Source of the DNA: Calliopum simillimum
Lineage: Eukaryota; Arthropoda; Insecta; Diptera; Lauxaniidae
Assembly: GCA_951812925.1 (NCBI GenBank)
Contig: OX638369.1
Location: 22,659,329-22,723,328 of the forward strand
Reading direction: 5' to 3'
Length of the DNA stretch: 64,000 nt
The notes under the pieces are model-generated. The model searched no databases and was not told the origin of the DNA. It worked only from the letters and a program-made list of their open reading frames with translations. The translations under genes and the position numbers were made by a program. The stretch's first letter is position 1; every line of letters begins with the position of its first letter. Below, one piece after another: positions 1-11,449 of the stretch.

Positions 1-1317
1 TAATAATAAATCTAGTCTTTCCCAATTTTTTTTATCGGCACTTTAAACTTAAAAATTTGTTAATTTTTTGAGGTGTTTGCACATGCAAGAACCGATTTTT
101 TTCTTATTTTGCTCTAGCAAATTTTTTTTTATATCATTATTTTTTTATGCATTAATTTATCTATCAAATGACTCCAACAACTAAGCTATAAGCTTCACTT
201 TACTTACTACAAACCGTAAAATATAATCAAATTTGGCCAAAAAAAAAACTTTGAGTTTAAAATTTTTACGGTGAAACTGAAACAACAATAGTCATTTGCG
301 ATGTATGTGTTCATGAAAATTCTAAATCCGGTCTCAGAATTGCTCTATCTCACACGGTTTTAGAGATATCTTAACCTAAAAATGCAAAAAAAAACATTTT
401 TGCTATTTTTGAAGCTGTTATATCAAGACATGGTAACTTTCAGCATGGTACTGAAGTTAAAAGTGACAGCCTTTTTCTTCAAAATCCAATTTTAATTGTA
501 TCGATATTTTTTTGTTCCTCCGAAATATCGTAAGCAGAAATAACAAAAAAACCTATTTTTTGCAACTTTTCAACTTTTTAGGTTAGAATAACTCGGAGAA
601 TAAAAAAGATATCGGTATAATTTAAATTGAATTTTAAAGAATCAGACTGGCACTTCGAACCACTATACCACTTTTTGTGGCTGAAAGTAACCTTGACTTA
701 TAATATCACTTTAAAAAGAGCAAAAACGGTGTTCCTTGTACGTTTATGTAAAAATATATCCTTAACCGTAAAAGATACAGCAATTTTGAGACCGAATTCG
801 GAATCAGCATCAACAAATACATTCAAAATGGCTATTTTAGTTTCTTTTTGATTTATTTATTTTTTTAGTTTCCTTAGAAAATCGATGAAAACTATCTGTT
901 AACCAATGTTCCCAAAAATAACATGAAGTGCCAAGGTTTCGATATTGCGAGGAATGTTGTTTTACTCAGAAGATTAGGAACTAATGAATTTATAAGAAAA
1001 AAGTTGTACCTTACGTCATCCCATTAAGATATCTTATTTCAACGCCTTGAAAACATTAAAATTAATTTTTTTTTTAATTGAATTTAATTATACTTACTTG
1101 TTTTTAGTGAGTAAAACTGTTACTAAAAGCTTAGTTGTTAAAATTATTTTAAAGATAAATTAATGCATAAAAATATAAAAATTTAAAAAAAAAAATTGCT
1201 AGAGCAAAATAAGAAAAAAATCGGTTCTTTAATGTGCAAACACCTCAAAAAATTAACAAATTTTGAAGTTTAAAGTGCCGATAAAAAATATTGGGAAAGA
1301 CTAGATTTATTATTATT
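1..1317. repeat. Long terminal inverted repeat (foldback) element
   Basis: The first ~165 bases recur as an imperfect reverse complement at ~1150-1317. The shared terminal motif is AATCTAGTCTTTCCCAA on the left and TTGGGAAAGACTAGATT on the right. The arms enclose ~1 kb of AT-rich DNA without a credible ORF. It looks like a non-autonomous foldback DNA element. The left end may lie at or just outside the window edge, so target duplications cannot be judged. Confidence 0.75.
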
Positions 1318-3660
1318 AATGCAGAATTTGGCTCAAAATATTCTTACAAAAATGCAATTTAATTTTTGCAAATACCTTATCTGGTTTAAAAGATATAGCG
1401 CTTAAATTAAAAAAAGTACTCAAAAACTCAAAAATTCCTAAAAAAGTACCTTCAAGCTCTTTGCGGAATATCTAAACGCAATTTTTTTTTGGTTCCAAAC
1501 CACTTTTTGTAATCAGCAGGATCCAAGGATTCAGAAAAGTCGCGCGCACCTTGACTTTTTAACACTTTCGGATTTTGGACCACTCTAGTGTACATTTTTT
1601 CAGAATTTTTTGAGATATTTTATAATTTTTCAAAACTTGGTCAAAATAAAAAAAAAAATCCAAAAATTCTGAAAAAATTCCAAGCATTTTTTCGTTAGCT
1701 GCCTTGCTTTTGAGTAAAAAATTGTTTTTTTGACCTCGTAAATGAAAAACCTCAAAAAATCGATTTTTTGATGCGAATATTATCTATATCCCCAAAAAAC
1801 ATTTATAATTTTTAAACGCCAAAATTTTTGTATGAACGAAGTCTTTATTTCTTATAATGATAAAAAAGTTATGACCAAAAAAAGTTTTTTTTAGCCAAAA
1901 TAGCCCTTCAGTAGAATCAAAAGTGCTCCATTGGTTTTTCTCTGAATGAAAAAAACATGATGCAAATATCGTTTTTAAGAGTCCCTCTTACTTTTGAGCC
2001 GGTTTGAGGATGATTTTATGTTGCTTCATACAAAATCAACCCGGTCTAATGTACATGCACGTTGTTTCAGAGAATTTGCACCACCTCCATGTGAATCAGT
2101 GATGTCGTTTCAAAAAAAATCTCGGTACTCATTTTTAGATTTTTAGGGAGTATTTTATGCTTAAAGCTTCGTTTTCTAACCGGCTGAAAGAATAAAATTA
2201 ACTTTTTATGGCGGTATTTTGAAGTGAAACTTCTTTGGGCGCGTTGGTGTAAAAGTTCAAGGACGCGAGACCCATAAGTTCTGTAATTTTCCAGATATTG
2301 GCCATTCCTTTTGTATCTTTATTTTCCACCTTGATTGAACAACATCTTTAAAACTACAAAAATTTCAAAGAAATAAATTGCAGATACAAAATCAATGTGG
2401 AAAGTTTAGCAGTTCAAATTTTAAATTAAAACTTTTTTTTGCATATTCAGGACCACTTTTTAAAATGGCTTGGGATGCATCAAGTATTCTCTGAAATTGA
2501 CCAAATTTTACATGGCGCTTATTTACATCATATTGAACATTTTGGTGCTGTGGGAACGCAATTCCAAAAAAATTAAAATTTTTTTTTTTTTTTCGGTCTA
2601 TAATGGGTTAAATGTTTTCTTTGTATTTATCGTTTGAAAGTGCATATATGTATCTACCAATCATAGAATCATAAGATCGATTTATGTGGTTCCCGAGTTT
2701 TACTTATGTTTATAAGGCACCAAACTTCTCCCACTGAATTATATTTTAAAAATTATGGCGTTCTCGAAAAATTTTTGAACAGCTCTACCAAACAATATTG
2801 AAAATTTAATTTGTATTACACATATTTTATGTTTAAAAAATTGCAAAGAAGTAGAAACATTGAACAGAAGCAGTTTGAAGGAGTATAGGAGTACGCTTGC
2901 TCAAATAGGAGTAAAATAATCCTATTGGAGTATAAACGACATAACTGGTGTGAATTGCTTAAGCGCGAGCGTATTTTCATCTCATAAGACTGTTGCGGAG
3001 GCTGCTGAGTTATGAGAGACTTCGAGAAAATTCCACCAAAGTAATAAAAATATGTGTGAGTGACTACTCAAATATATTAAATACTGAGGGGATTCCTGAA
3101 AACGTGTAAAAGCCTCTAAAACCTTGTAAACTCGTAAATGTTGTCAAAATCAATATGAAATTTGGCAGTTTCACGAGTCTACGAGGTTTTCGAGGCTTTT
3201 ATGCGTTTTCAGGAATCGCCTTAATATTTGATAAGCCCACATAACATAAATTATTTCATAATTATTACTAAATTTTGATATATAGCAATTAAAAATCAAA
3301 TTGCTTTCTCTATGCTGAAAATTCAAAGCTTTAAAAAGGCACCGAAATGTAAATATAAATTATCTCAAACGTGCATACATACATACATATGTAAACATGT
3401 CAAAATTAACTTCATATTTTAATGTGTCACACGAATATTTGCAACGGACGAAATATCAAAGCAAAAGTTATTAAAACTTTTTTGCATAAAGTTTGCACAG
3501 TTCCCAAAAAAAAAGCACATGCCAACAAAACAAAAACTGCGTGTATTAAAAAAGTTAAAATCAAAAAAATATGAAAACTTGACCCAACTTCCGGTTTCAC
3601 AGAAAAGCGGAAATCAGGCGAAAGTGTCAAAAAGTGTGCGTCGCACTCTATGCCCCTGTA
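1318..3660. other. Gene-free AT-rich interval with dispersed repeats
   Basis: No coding exon could be supported. Positions 1775-1838 closely resemble 22556-22618 (shared run TTTTTAAACGCCAAAATTTT), marking a dispersed repeat. Positions 2460-2585 resemble one arm of the inverted-repeat element at 13894-14274 (shared pattern: TTTTACATGG, then a variable part, then GAACATTTTGGTGCTGTG). A short CATA microsatellite lies near 3376-3390. The rest shows only poly-A and poly-T rich sequence. Confidence 0.5.
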
Positions 3661-4084
3661 TGAATGTACACTGAGAAAACAGTATGATTATATACATCAA
3701 AATTTGGTAATAATTAACAAATAATATATTTGATATAGGCGAATCGAATATTTGATATCATTTAATGAGTGGCATATTTGAGCAATTTTATTGGTTCAAT
3801 CGTATATTTGTTAATAATTACCAAATATATGTTTGCATATAAAGACATTTATTGTTTTGAACTTAGACCTTTATTATTATTAATCTTTTTATTAATTAGA
3901 AACTAATATGACAATATTTGCTAGGATCACGGCGACATCATAAAATATAATATTTGTTATAAATTAAAAATAAAACTCCTCTCTGAAATTTGAATGCACT
4001 CGCCAAGTTGCAAAAAAAAAAACAAAAAAATAAAAACAAAAAAAAAAAACAAAAAAAAAAAAACACAAAAAAAAATCATATCTG

Positions 4085-4165
4085 GGTGGGGATTGAACTC
4101 ATACCCCCGGTGCATTTTTTGTTCTTTGTTAGATGCTACCATATATTTACCAGCTACATTTGTAA
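4085..4165 (-). other. tRNA-like sequence (degenerate)
   Basis: Read on the minus strand, it has a TAGCTGG-type A-box region and a GAGTTCAATCCCC B-box-like T-arm. The cloverleaf is poor, so it is probably a tRNA-derived module of the surrounding element rather than a working tRNA gene. Confidence 0.35.
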
Positions 4166-4423
4166 CCTTGGTTCATTGCAATCGTAAGAGGGAATCCATG
4201 TATAGCGAATTGGAACTATGCCGCGCGTATTGAATTCTTTAAACCTCAGGACGCAATGACCGAATGTAAATTACTGAATCTTACAGCTTAACAATCAGAA
4301 CTATATTATAACTATAGATGTTTTACATATACAAATTGAAATACGAAAAAGTTATATCAAATCAAAAAGTCAATCAAAGTGAAGTAAAAAAATAAAATAA
4401 TAAATTTAAAAAAAAAAAATGTT

Positions 4424-4495
4424 CTTGTCTGGGATTCGAACATAGACCCACAGGATATGAGTCAAACGTCTTATACATTGAGCTAACTCTATTTA
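4424..4495 (-). other. tRNA-like sequence
   Basis: On the minus strand it shows GAGTTAGCTCAATGTATAAG (D-arm/A box) and, about 40 nt later, TGTTCGAATCCCAGACAAG (T-arm/B box). Spacing is tRNA-like but the acceptor and anticodon stems are weak. A copy in the opposite orientation lies at 4680-4750, so the pair forms a ~70-bp inverted repeat around a ~190-bp spacer. Confidence 0.5.
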
Positions 4496-4679
4496 CGTTT
4501 GTAGTGATTGTTATTTTGAATTTATTTTAAACAAAAAGTCAAACACAAAATTTAACAAGTATTGATTGTTTTTTGTAACTTTTGAAAATAATGTTTTGAA
4601 AATAATGTCAGTATGTTTTTGAAATTTTTCAATACTTGTTGAAATTTTTGTAAGACTTTTTGTTTAGAATTAAAGTAGA

Positions 4680-4750
4680 TAGAGTTAGCTCAATGTATAA
4701 GATGTTTGAGTTATAACCTGGGGGCGTAGGTTCAAATCCCAGACAAGAAA
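4680..4750 (+). other. tRNA-like sequence, inverted partner
   Basis: It reads GAGTTAGCTCAATGTATAAG followed by GGTTCAAATCCCAGACAAG, a match to pol III A-box and B-box spacing. It mirrors 4424-4495 with a handful of substitutions. Confidence 0.5.
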
Positions 4751-5875
4751 GATTTTTTTTTAATTATTTTTTTTTTTTTTAGAGTGCGTTCGAATCCTAG
4801 ACAAGGTTTTTTTTTTAAGTTAAAGCAAATATTTGACATTCCATCAAACAGATATCAGTTTTGGCCCAATCGACAATATTTCAAGGTCCAATTAAAGGCA
4901 TATTAATATATACCGAAATTTGTTAATTATGAACAAATATTTTCTAAAATGTTCAATCAAATATAATTCTTTGATCGAAACATACTCTTTTCTCAGTGTA
5001 TGCATGTCAGAGTGTATTTCTGATTTTAAATTACATGCAAACTTTTCGCAATATTTTACAAAGCTTTCTACAAAAATGGTTGGCGAAAAATTAACAGAGA
5101 AAGTGTGAATAACTGTATGGTAACATTGTTCCCACTGCCTGGGTAATAAAGCGCCTTCAGTGACTAAGGAGTGAACTACAATGATGACGACGACGCGTAC
5201 ATATATTAACAATTGCAAGTGCATAAATTTCTCAAATGCTTGCATACACTAACAAAAATTGGGATTGAATAAGAATATGAGAGCTCAGTAGGAAATATTA
5301 TAAGATTACTAACAATTTAACAGTACACTCTAAATGAAACTGTGTGAAAAAAGAGAGCTACACAGTACCGTGTAAGAATTTTACAAAGAAACTCTACAAT
5401 GAGGGAATCATCGATATGTGAGAGAATTTTACTCATTGGTGAAATAATTTTACACATTAAAAATAGAATTTTACACATCGGCGAAACTAAGTTTTATTTG
5501 TGGTGTAAAAATATAAATTAACTAACCGAATTTTCTGAACGAATTCGTAAATTTTAGCTACTTTTCTTAATTTTTATTTTGCAATTTTTTTTAAATAAAA
5601 TATTAAATTCCCAACCAACAATTTTATAACCTTTTCAATTTTTAAGCTTGGGAAACGTTAATTGTCAAATGTTTTCATAACCAATTTTCAAGCGTTTGGA
5701 AAATATTATTTTTTTATTATTTTTAAAATTGATTTGTAAAGTTAAAATCAACAATTGGAAAATTATTTATTTTCAAACGTTTCAATAACCGTTTTCCAAA
5801 CATTCGAAAAATTTTTTATTTTATTTTTTCAATGACTTATCGAGCTAAGTAAAACACAAGGCATTTGAATCATAA

Positions 5876-5950
5876 CTGGCACGTTAGGTCAGTTGATAAG
5901 ATTGTCGACTCATAACTTGGAAGTCATAGATTCGATTCTCAGCAAACATA
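5876..5950 (+). other. tRNA-like sequence in AT-rich repeat
   Basis: TTAGGTCAGTTGATAAGA resembles a tRNA D-arm and AGATTCGATTCTCAGCA a T-arm. The spacing fits a tRNA, but stem pairing is incomplete. The surrounding 5330-6080 is AT-rich with scattered inverted repeats and no gene. Confidence 0.35.
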
Positions 5951-6616
5951 AACTTTTTTTTATTTTTAATTAAATATAAAAATGTTTGGAAAACGTTGTT
6001 TTATGAACATAATGAAAACTAACAAAATGTTAATTGAAAAGTTAAAAAAACAATTTAAAAATATTGAATAAAAAAATCTGGAAAATATTGCATAAAAACA
6101 TTTATAAAAAGCTTGCTCCAAATGATTTTTATATGGCAGTCTTTAAATAATATTTACTAACGATACATTGGCGTCAAAGTTCTCCTGGACAAACATTAAT
6201 CAAAATGTGCCAGTGAAAAATTTTAATTTGATAAAAGCACTCAAAGGTGAGATAATATTCCTCCATTTTCGATTTTTAAGTTTTACAAATATTTTTCAAT
6301 TATAGACTGTTGCATACAAAACATTCCGCAAACATCAATTGCGAGAATTGAAGAAATAATAAAAAAATTCTTTAATACCTCGAAAGACCGCCTTAAGAAG
6401 AGCAGCAAGAAGAAGGATGTCATGACTTAAATCTTAACTCTAGTCTTGTGTAAGTTATCACTTAAAATATCAAATTGTTTTCCTATTTTAAATACTCGTA
6501 GATTGAAACAGTGCTAAGAATCGAACGTGGTCCACATATGATTTTTTATGTCTATTAATTTCAATTTCATGTTTTTTGTTATACATTTATTTTCTTGGTG
6601 TGCAAAGCTGACTTTC

Positions 6617-6662
6617 ATTACTATTACTATTACTATTACTATTACTATTACTATTACTATTG
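6617..6662. repeat. Hexanucleotide microsatellite (ATTACT)n
   Basis: About seven uninterrupted units of ATTACT. It is translated in the region's only ORF as Thr-Ile repeats, which is a by-product of the repeat. Confidence 0.9.
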
Positions 6663-7743
6663 ATATTTTAAGAGAAATATGTAAGAATGAAGGGCATCAT
6701 ACAATTTATGAGTATCTGAGTATTCTGAGTGTCTGAGACCCTTTTCAATGTGTCATCTCGGGCGTGTACGACTATGTCACTGGAAGCATACTGCTCGCCA
6801 CTAACTACGGCTGCGACTTCGTTAATTAAGTTCGATACCTATAAAAAAGTTGAGTTTTATTATATTATACTTTTCGTCACAAAAACTTTATAAATATTTA
6901 CAAATATTTATGAAGTTTTTTTTTTCAACGAACACGGCTATTATTTGAAATAAATGTTCAACATATTGAAATACGTTACTTCTCGGGATATCAGGCTCGC
7001 TTCTTGTTGTGCAGTTTTGTAATTCGGTACCTATAAAAAAGTTGAGTTTTATTATACTTATTATACATTTCTTGCAACGATCAACGCTCATCAACGACTT
7101 ACAAACAGTGGGGCGATGCATAACAGGGGAAAACAACAAAAAATTAAAACTTTTGCAAATGCTGCATTGAATTTTTTGCTGTGATTCTCGTCTAACGAGT
7201 TCTTCGGTTTGTAGGTAAATTCGACTGAAGATTCCAACCTGCCAATTTTTTGGTTTTTTTTTTTCCTATCAGCCATTCCATGCCTAGCGTAACAAGATCT
7301 GAAATTTGGTACATGGTTTCGTTTCATGCCCAATCTTTTAGAAATGGCAAAAAAAAATTTTTTTTTTGTGGCTTGTGGAAGGGTGCAAAGTGAGGAAACA
7401 TCGGTAAATTGTGGCAAACTCTCCTCAAAAAATTATAAATTACTTGGACGTTTCTTAACCGATTTTCATTCTCAGACTATTTTTGGAAAGGTATTGAATT
7501 AAGCTATAAGCTCAAAATAAAACTTTTCGTATTTGATAAAAAGTACTAAATTTACTACTACGAACAAGGTATTTTTTTTTGTATTTGGTAAAAAGTACTA
7601 AAATAATACTATTTTAGCACTAAACAACTAAAAACGTTTTAGTACCTAATTTTGATCTTCCAAAATATTTTTCTAGAATAGAAGACAAGACCGCCATTCA
7701 CATGAATCTAAAATTAAGATAGTACCTACCTTTAATGTTATAG

Positions 7744-8315
7744 GAGTAATGATTTTTTGAACATTTTAGTACATGCAATATTTCGTATAATGTAAGTTTT
7801 TTTATAATTTACATCACTTTAAACTCCTCGAAAGATTTCAATAATTAAATACGCTGTGCTGCAATACGATTAAGTCCAAAGGGACTTAAAGAAAAATTTT
7901 GTTTCGACGCAGAATGGCACTTTTTTGCTACATCTTACGAAAAAGGGCCATGCAATGGTATTGGTGGCTTCTTTAAGCGAAATGCTCCAAGAGCAAGTTT
8001 GCAGAGACCTTACCAAGGCCAAATTACTGATGCTAAGGCACTTTTTGAAAGGGCAACTAGTAAAAAGTCTGACATAGTTTATCGTTATTGCACGATTGGT
8101 GAATGTGAATCAACTCTCAAACGCTTTTCAAATTTAAAAGCCATACTAGGGACCCAGAAACTTCATAGTTTTGTTCCCTTAGTACGTAATCGTATTGCAG
8201 TATGGCTTATTTCATTTTCAAAAACTTTCGAGGAATTTCAAATGATGTAAATTACAAAAAAACTAACATAATTCGAATTATTGCATGTACTGAAATGTTC
8301 AAAAAATCATTACTC
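7744..8315. mobile_element. TIR DNA transposon remnant
   Basis: The ends are GAGTAATGATTTTTTGAAC and, read inverted, GAGTAATGATTTTTTGAAC; the arms extend ~100 bp with mismatches through the ACATGCAAT and CTCGAAAG blocks. It encloses the broken coding fragment at 7867-8250. It is likely an internally deleted copy of a larger autonomous element. Confidence 0.6.
7867..8250 (+). pseudogene. Transposon-encoded protein fragment (FATSHGKG-like family)
   Basis: One open frame of 128 codons runs through the element. It contains EWHFFATSYEKGPCNGIGG, then FFKR and SLQRPYQGQI. This pattern (FATS-GKGPCDGIGG-KR-SLQRP) is one I associate with an uncharacterised, transposon-borne protein family widespread in insects; its biochemical role is not known to me. 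There is no Met start at the N-terminal end and the frame stops at the right TIR, so only a C-terminal piece survives. No host function is implied. Confidence 0.5.
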
Positions 8316-8341
8316 GTGTACAATTAAAGATATCATCTTAA

Positions 8342-8477
8342 TTATACCTTACACCCAGGGTATATTCACTTTGTCCTTCCGTTTGTAACGCAGAGAAGGA
8401 GGCGTGGCAGGTATGGAAAAGTATATATATTCTTGATCAGCGTCACCTCCTGAGTCGATATAGCTATATCCGTCTGT

Positions 8478-8517
<40 letters not shown>

Positions 8518-9317
8518 GTGGTGTGGAAATACATTTTATGGGAAAACTAAGCAAGATAATCCAATGAAATTTGGTGCACAGCCGGAGTAAAAGTTAGCTC
8601 GGGGGATTAAAAAATGGCAAAATCGGTCAACGGAAACCACGCCTACCGCACATACAAAAAATATATTCAGAATGCAATAATAAGAGCATTATTTGCAATA
8701 ACAGTAGCAAAATACACATAAATACTAGAGAAAATAAGTATAAGGACTGAGCTACAACTAGGCGAATTCGAACTGGAGGGCGTGGCACCTCCCATATAAA
8801 CAAAAGTTTCAAAATGTTATACGGAAAGCGTTTTTTGAGATAACCCAACCAAATTACACTCAAACACTTGGATCTATAAATGCAAGCTGTACGCAAGATC
8901 TAGGTAAACTCGGACAAGAGGGCGTGGCACCTCCCATATAAGCAAAAGTTTTAAAATTATGTAATGAACGTGTTTTTTGAGATAATCCAACCAAATTTCA
9001 CTCAAACACGGAGAACATTAATTGTAAACTCTAAGCTTAAAGTAGGCGAAGTAGGATTAGAGGGCGTGGCACCTCCCATACAAGCGAAAGTTTTAAAATG
9101 CTATACTGAAAGATTTTTTTAAGAAAACCTAACCGAATTTTACTCAAACACTCAGAACAGTAAATGCAAGCTCTACGCAAAATCAAGGTAAGCTCGGAGG
9201 AGAGGGCGTGGCACTTCCCATATAAGCAATTTGTTCTTATAATCTCCTAATAATATACTTGAAAAGCAGTGTAGGGTATTTAGTTTTTGGCCAGGCCAAA
9301 GATACCACCCTTACTAG
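8342..9317 (+). mobile_element. Helitron/DINE-1-like non-autonomous element
   Basis: The 5-prime end TTATACCTTACACCCAGGG forms the small hairpin motif seen at the start of Drosophila DINE-1/INE-1 elements. It is followed by a TATATATTCTTGATCAGCG block and a (GGCT)n tract, also typical of that group. The body has four tandem ~142-bp units, each with GGGCGTGGCACCTCCC or a near variant (near 8776, 8919, 9061, 9202). The 3-prime end has the palindrome TTGGCCAGGCCAA and ends in CTAG followed by host T, the Helitron 3-prime signature (CTRR then T). Against the opposite arm of the host foldback, homology breaks exactly at CTAG|TTTT. It has no coding capacity. Confidence 0.65.
8472..8518. repeat. (GGCT)n tetranucleotide tract
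   Basis: About nine GGCT units follow CCGTCTGTCT. It sits where DINE-1-like elements carry their variable microsatellite. Two overlapping minus-strand ORFs here encode Pro-Ala-Ser-Gln repeats and are artefacts of it. Confidence 0.85.
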
Positions 9318-10024
9318 TTTTAAATTCATGTGACAGGTGGTTTTGTCTTTTATTCTAAAAAAATATTTTAGAAGGTCGAAAATAAGTACTATAGCGTTTT
9401 TTGTCGTTTAGTACTAAAATAGTAGTAAATTTAGTACATTACACCATATACAAAAAAATTTACTTTGTGCGCTTAACATGTTTCAAAAACTTTCTAAAAA
9501 TGGTCCAAATATGAAAATGGGTTAAAAAAGTTCAAGTTATGGGCCATTTTGTGGTCGAGCCTTTTTTTCAAACTTTCAAAAAATCATAACTTCTAAGACA
9601 TACAAATTTTTTCTCTTTTTGGAAGGTAAACAAGGTGTACCTGGGCACGTTTTTTGTAGCTTAGTACTAAAATAGTATTAAATTTAGTACTCTTAATCAA
9701 AATGTAGAAGGTAGCATGCCTAGAGGCCTCCTTGGGAAAGTAAGCCAAAAAAAATGTAAAATGATTTATATGGAATCTTTGTATTTTTGTTCAAAAATCG
9801 AACATAAGAACTAAGTAAATGTAAGTAACAATTAACCATTTCAGCTAACTAAATGCAATAACTATTTTTGAGCATCGTACAGTGGGGCAAGGAGCTTTCA
9901 TATGTGGCATCAAATAAACGGAGCTACGCACTGCAACTAAATTACATATATATACTAAGGATGGATCATTTAAGCTTTCAAAAAAATTTGGTTGAATTTG
10001 AACAAGAGGACGTGGCACCTCCCA

Positions 10025-10582
10025 CACGTAAAAAACGAAACCGTAAAAATTCATTGAAAATCCCAGTTATTTTTACTGATTTTTTCTGTAACTGTGCGCT
10101 CGTAAAGAAAAACCGTATTTTTTACCCACTACACACAGTAAATTTTTTAAAAAATATTAAAATAAAAAAAAAATTTGTTGATTGGTGTCGAACTTAAGAC
10201 CTTTGTGTTTCTAGGCGACGCTCTAACCATTGAGCTACTGTAGCACTTTCGTTTCTGTAGCTGATTATTTTATTTAAATTAAATTTCAATAAAAATTTTT
10301 ACAATCTCAACCAGTAATAATTGAAATGTATTCTCAGCAAATATTGCAGAGCCCACTGGCATTTTTTCATGCGACAAATTTTTACTTCTATATTCAATAG
10401 TTTTAACTGTTTGTATCTGTACTTTTTAAAGTTTAAGCCGTATATTTTACTTTCGTGACATTACTTTTTCATGAGAATTCAGTAAAGTAATTGAATTACT
10501 GGAACAAACCGTAATTTTTGACGAGATTATTATCACTTTGTGCTATTTGAAAAACAATTTTTACGGATCATTTTTTTGCGTG
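10025..10582. mobile_element. MITE with central tRNA-like sequence
   Basis: The left end CACGTAAAAAACGAAACCG and the inverted right end CACGCAAAAAAATGATCCG are similar over ~26 bp, and both continue into GTAAAAAT. It interrupts the phrase CACCTCCCA/TACAAGC of the host repeat. CA stands on both sides as a possible 2-bp duplication. It has no ORF and carries the tRNA-like sequence at 10183-10250. Confidence 0.6.
10183..10250 (-). other. tRNA-like sequence
   Basis: On the minus strand, GCTACAGTAGCTCAATGGTT and then AGAGCGTCGCC give an intact D-arm and a strong A box. AAGTTCGACACCAATCA gives a B-box-like T-arm. The anticodon stem is not convincing and the acceptor ends do not pair fully. It is best read as a tRNA-derived pol III promoter module inside the MITE; a diverged real tRNA gene is less likely. 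Confidence 0.5.
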
Positions 10583-11060
10583 CATACAAGCAAAATCTTA
10601 AAAACTCTATACTGATGGTACTACATATCTGAGATAATCAAACCAAATTTCGTACACTTGCTACCAATAGTATAGGTAAACTATGGTATTAGCGAATTCG
10701 GACAAGAGGGCGTGGTACCTCCCATATAAGCAAAATCTTAAAAACAAATTTAGTTCAATTGTTACGAATAGTAAAGGTCAGCCCTGATAGGAAAATCAGA
10801 GACACGCTTTCAGATATTTCGACCAATGCTGGGACTTGAAATGAGATAATTTTTTGCTTAAGTGTTCGTGATGACCACCTGTCCTCTTTTCTAGCTGTTT
10901 TAATAAAAAACCGAATTGATGTTCAAAATTATCCTGTCCAGAACTATACATAATGTTTATAGATCTTGTCTCGTGACAAATAATAAGTTAGAGGCCATTT
11001 GTAAAACAAAATTAGAAATTTTGAATAATGTCGGCAATGCCAGAAAAAATATTTTATGTA

Positions 11061-11445
11061 TATCGCCGGTGCTTACGAAGAAAATCTTCCAACCGAAAGT
11101 TGCGGCGAAGAAAATTTTTTTTTGAAATTGCGGCGAAAAAAATCTTTTTTGTAATATGCGGACAAGAAAATCACTTTTTATAAAATGCGGCGAAGAAAAT
11201 CACTTTTTACAAAATGCGGCGAAGAAAATCACTTTTTACAAAATTATTATAAAATTATTTTGAAAAAATAATTTTTTCAGGGAAATTTTTCCAGTCGAAA
11301 GAGTGATTTTCTTCGCCGCATTTTATAAAAAGTGATTTTCTTGTCCACATTCACACAAAAAAGATCTGTTTCGCCGCAGTTTTAAAAAAAAGGATTTTCT
11401 TGTACGCATTTAAAGAAGAAATAGTCTTCGTAAGCACCGGCGATA
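11061..11445. mobile_element. Palindromic MITE with internal short repeats
   Basis: The ends are TATCGCCGGTGCTTACGAAG and its exact complement CTTCGTAAGCACCGGCGATA. Each arm contains copies of GCGGCGAAGAAAATCAC or its reverse complement (three on the left near 11160-11235, two on the right near 11305-11345). It could fold into a nearly full-length hairpin. Flanking TATA makes a TA target site likely but ambiguous. Confidence 0.75.
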
Positions 11446-11449
11446 TATA

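Larger units (their letters stand above)
3669..4998. mobile_element. TIR DNA element carrying tRNA-like sequences
   Basis: The left end CACTGAGAAAACAGTATG and the right end, read on the other strand, CACTGAGAAAAGAGTATG match at 17 of 18 positions. The flanks read TATGAATGTA and TATGCATGTC, an imperfect direct repeat that could be an 8-10 bp target duplication as made by hAT or P-type transposases. There is no transposase ORF, so it is non-autonomous. The interior holds homopurine tracts and three tRNA-like segments listed separately. Confidence 0.65.
7440..9540. repeat. Foldback element interrupted by two younger insertions
   Basis: The left arm at ~7445-7735 recurs as an imperfect reverse complement at ~9318-9535. 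The shared features include TAGTACTAAAAT-type stretches, the AAAATATTTTTCTAGAATA-like motif and the segment ending in CACATGAAT. The loop has been filled by a TIR element (7744-8315) and a Helitron-like element (8342-9317). The arms are useful as an internal reference for the insertion boundary of the latter. Confidence 0.6.
9920..10780 (+). mobile_element. Second Helitron-like copy split by a MITE
   Basis: It has the same family units as 8342-9317: GTGGCACCTCCCA at ~10010 and GTGGTACCTCCCATATAAG at ~10712, with the shared phrase ACCAAATTTCG near 10642. The array is interrupted at 10025-10582 by another element. The 3-prime CTAG end is not visible here. Confidence 0.5.

Noticed and set aside
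3957..4233. Overlapping Lys/Asn-rich and Phe-rich ORFs on both strands
   Set aside because: They are translations of poly-A tracts inside a TIR element; composition is homopolymeric and no homologous motif is present.
8349..8554. Minus-strand Pro-Ala-Ser-Gln repeat proteins
   Set aside because: They are generated by the (GGCT)n tract in the Helitron-like element.
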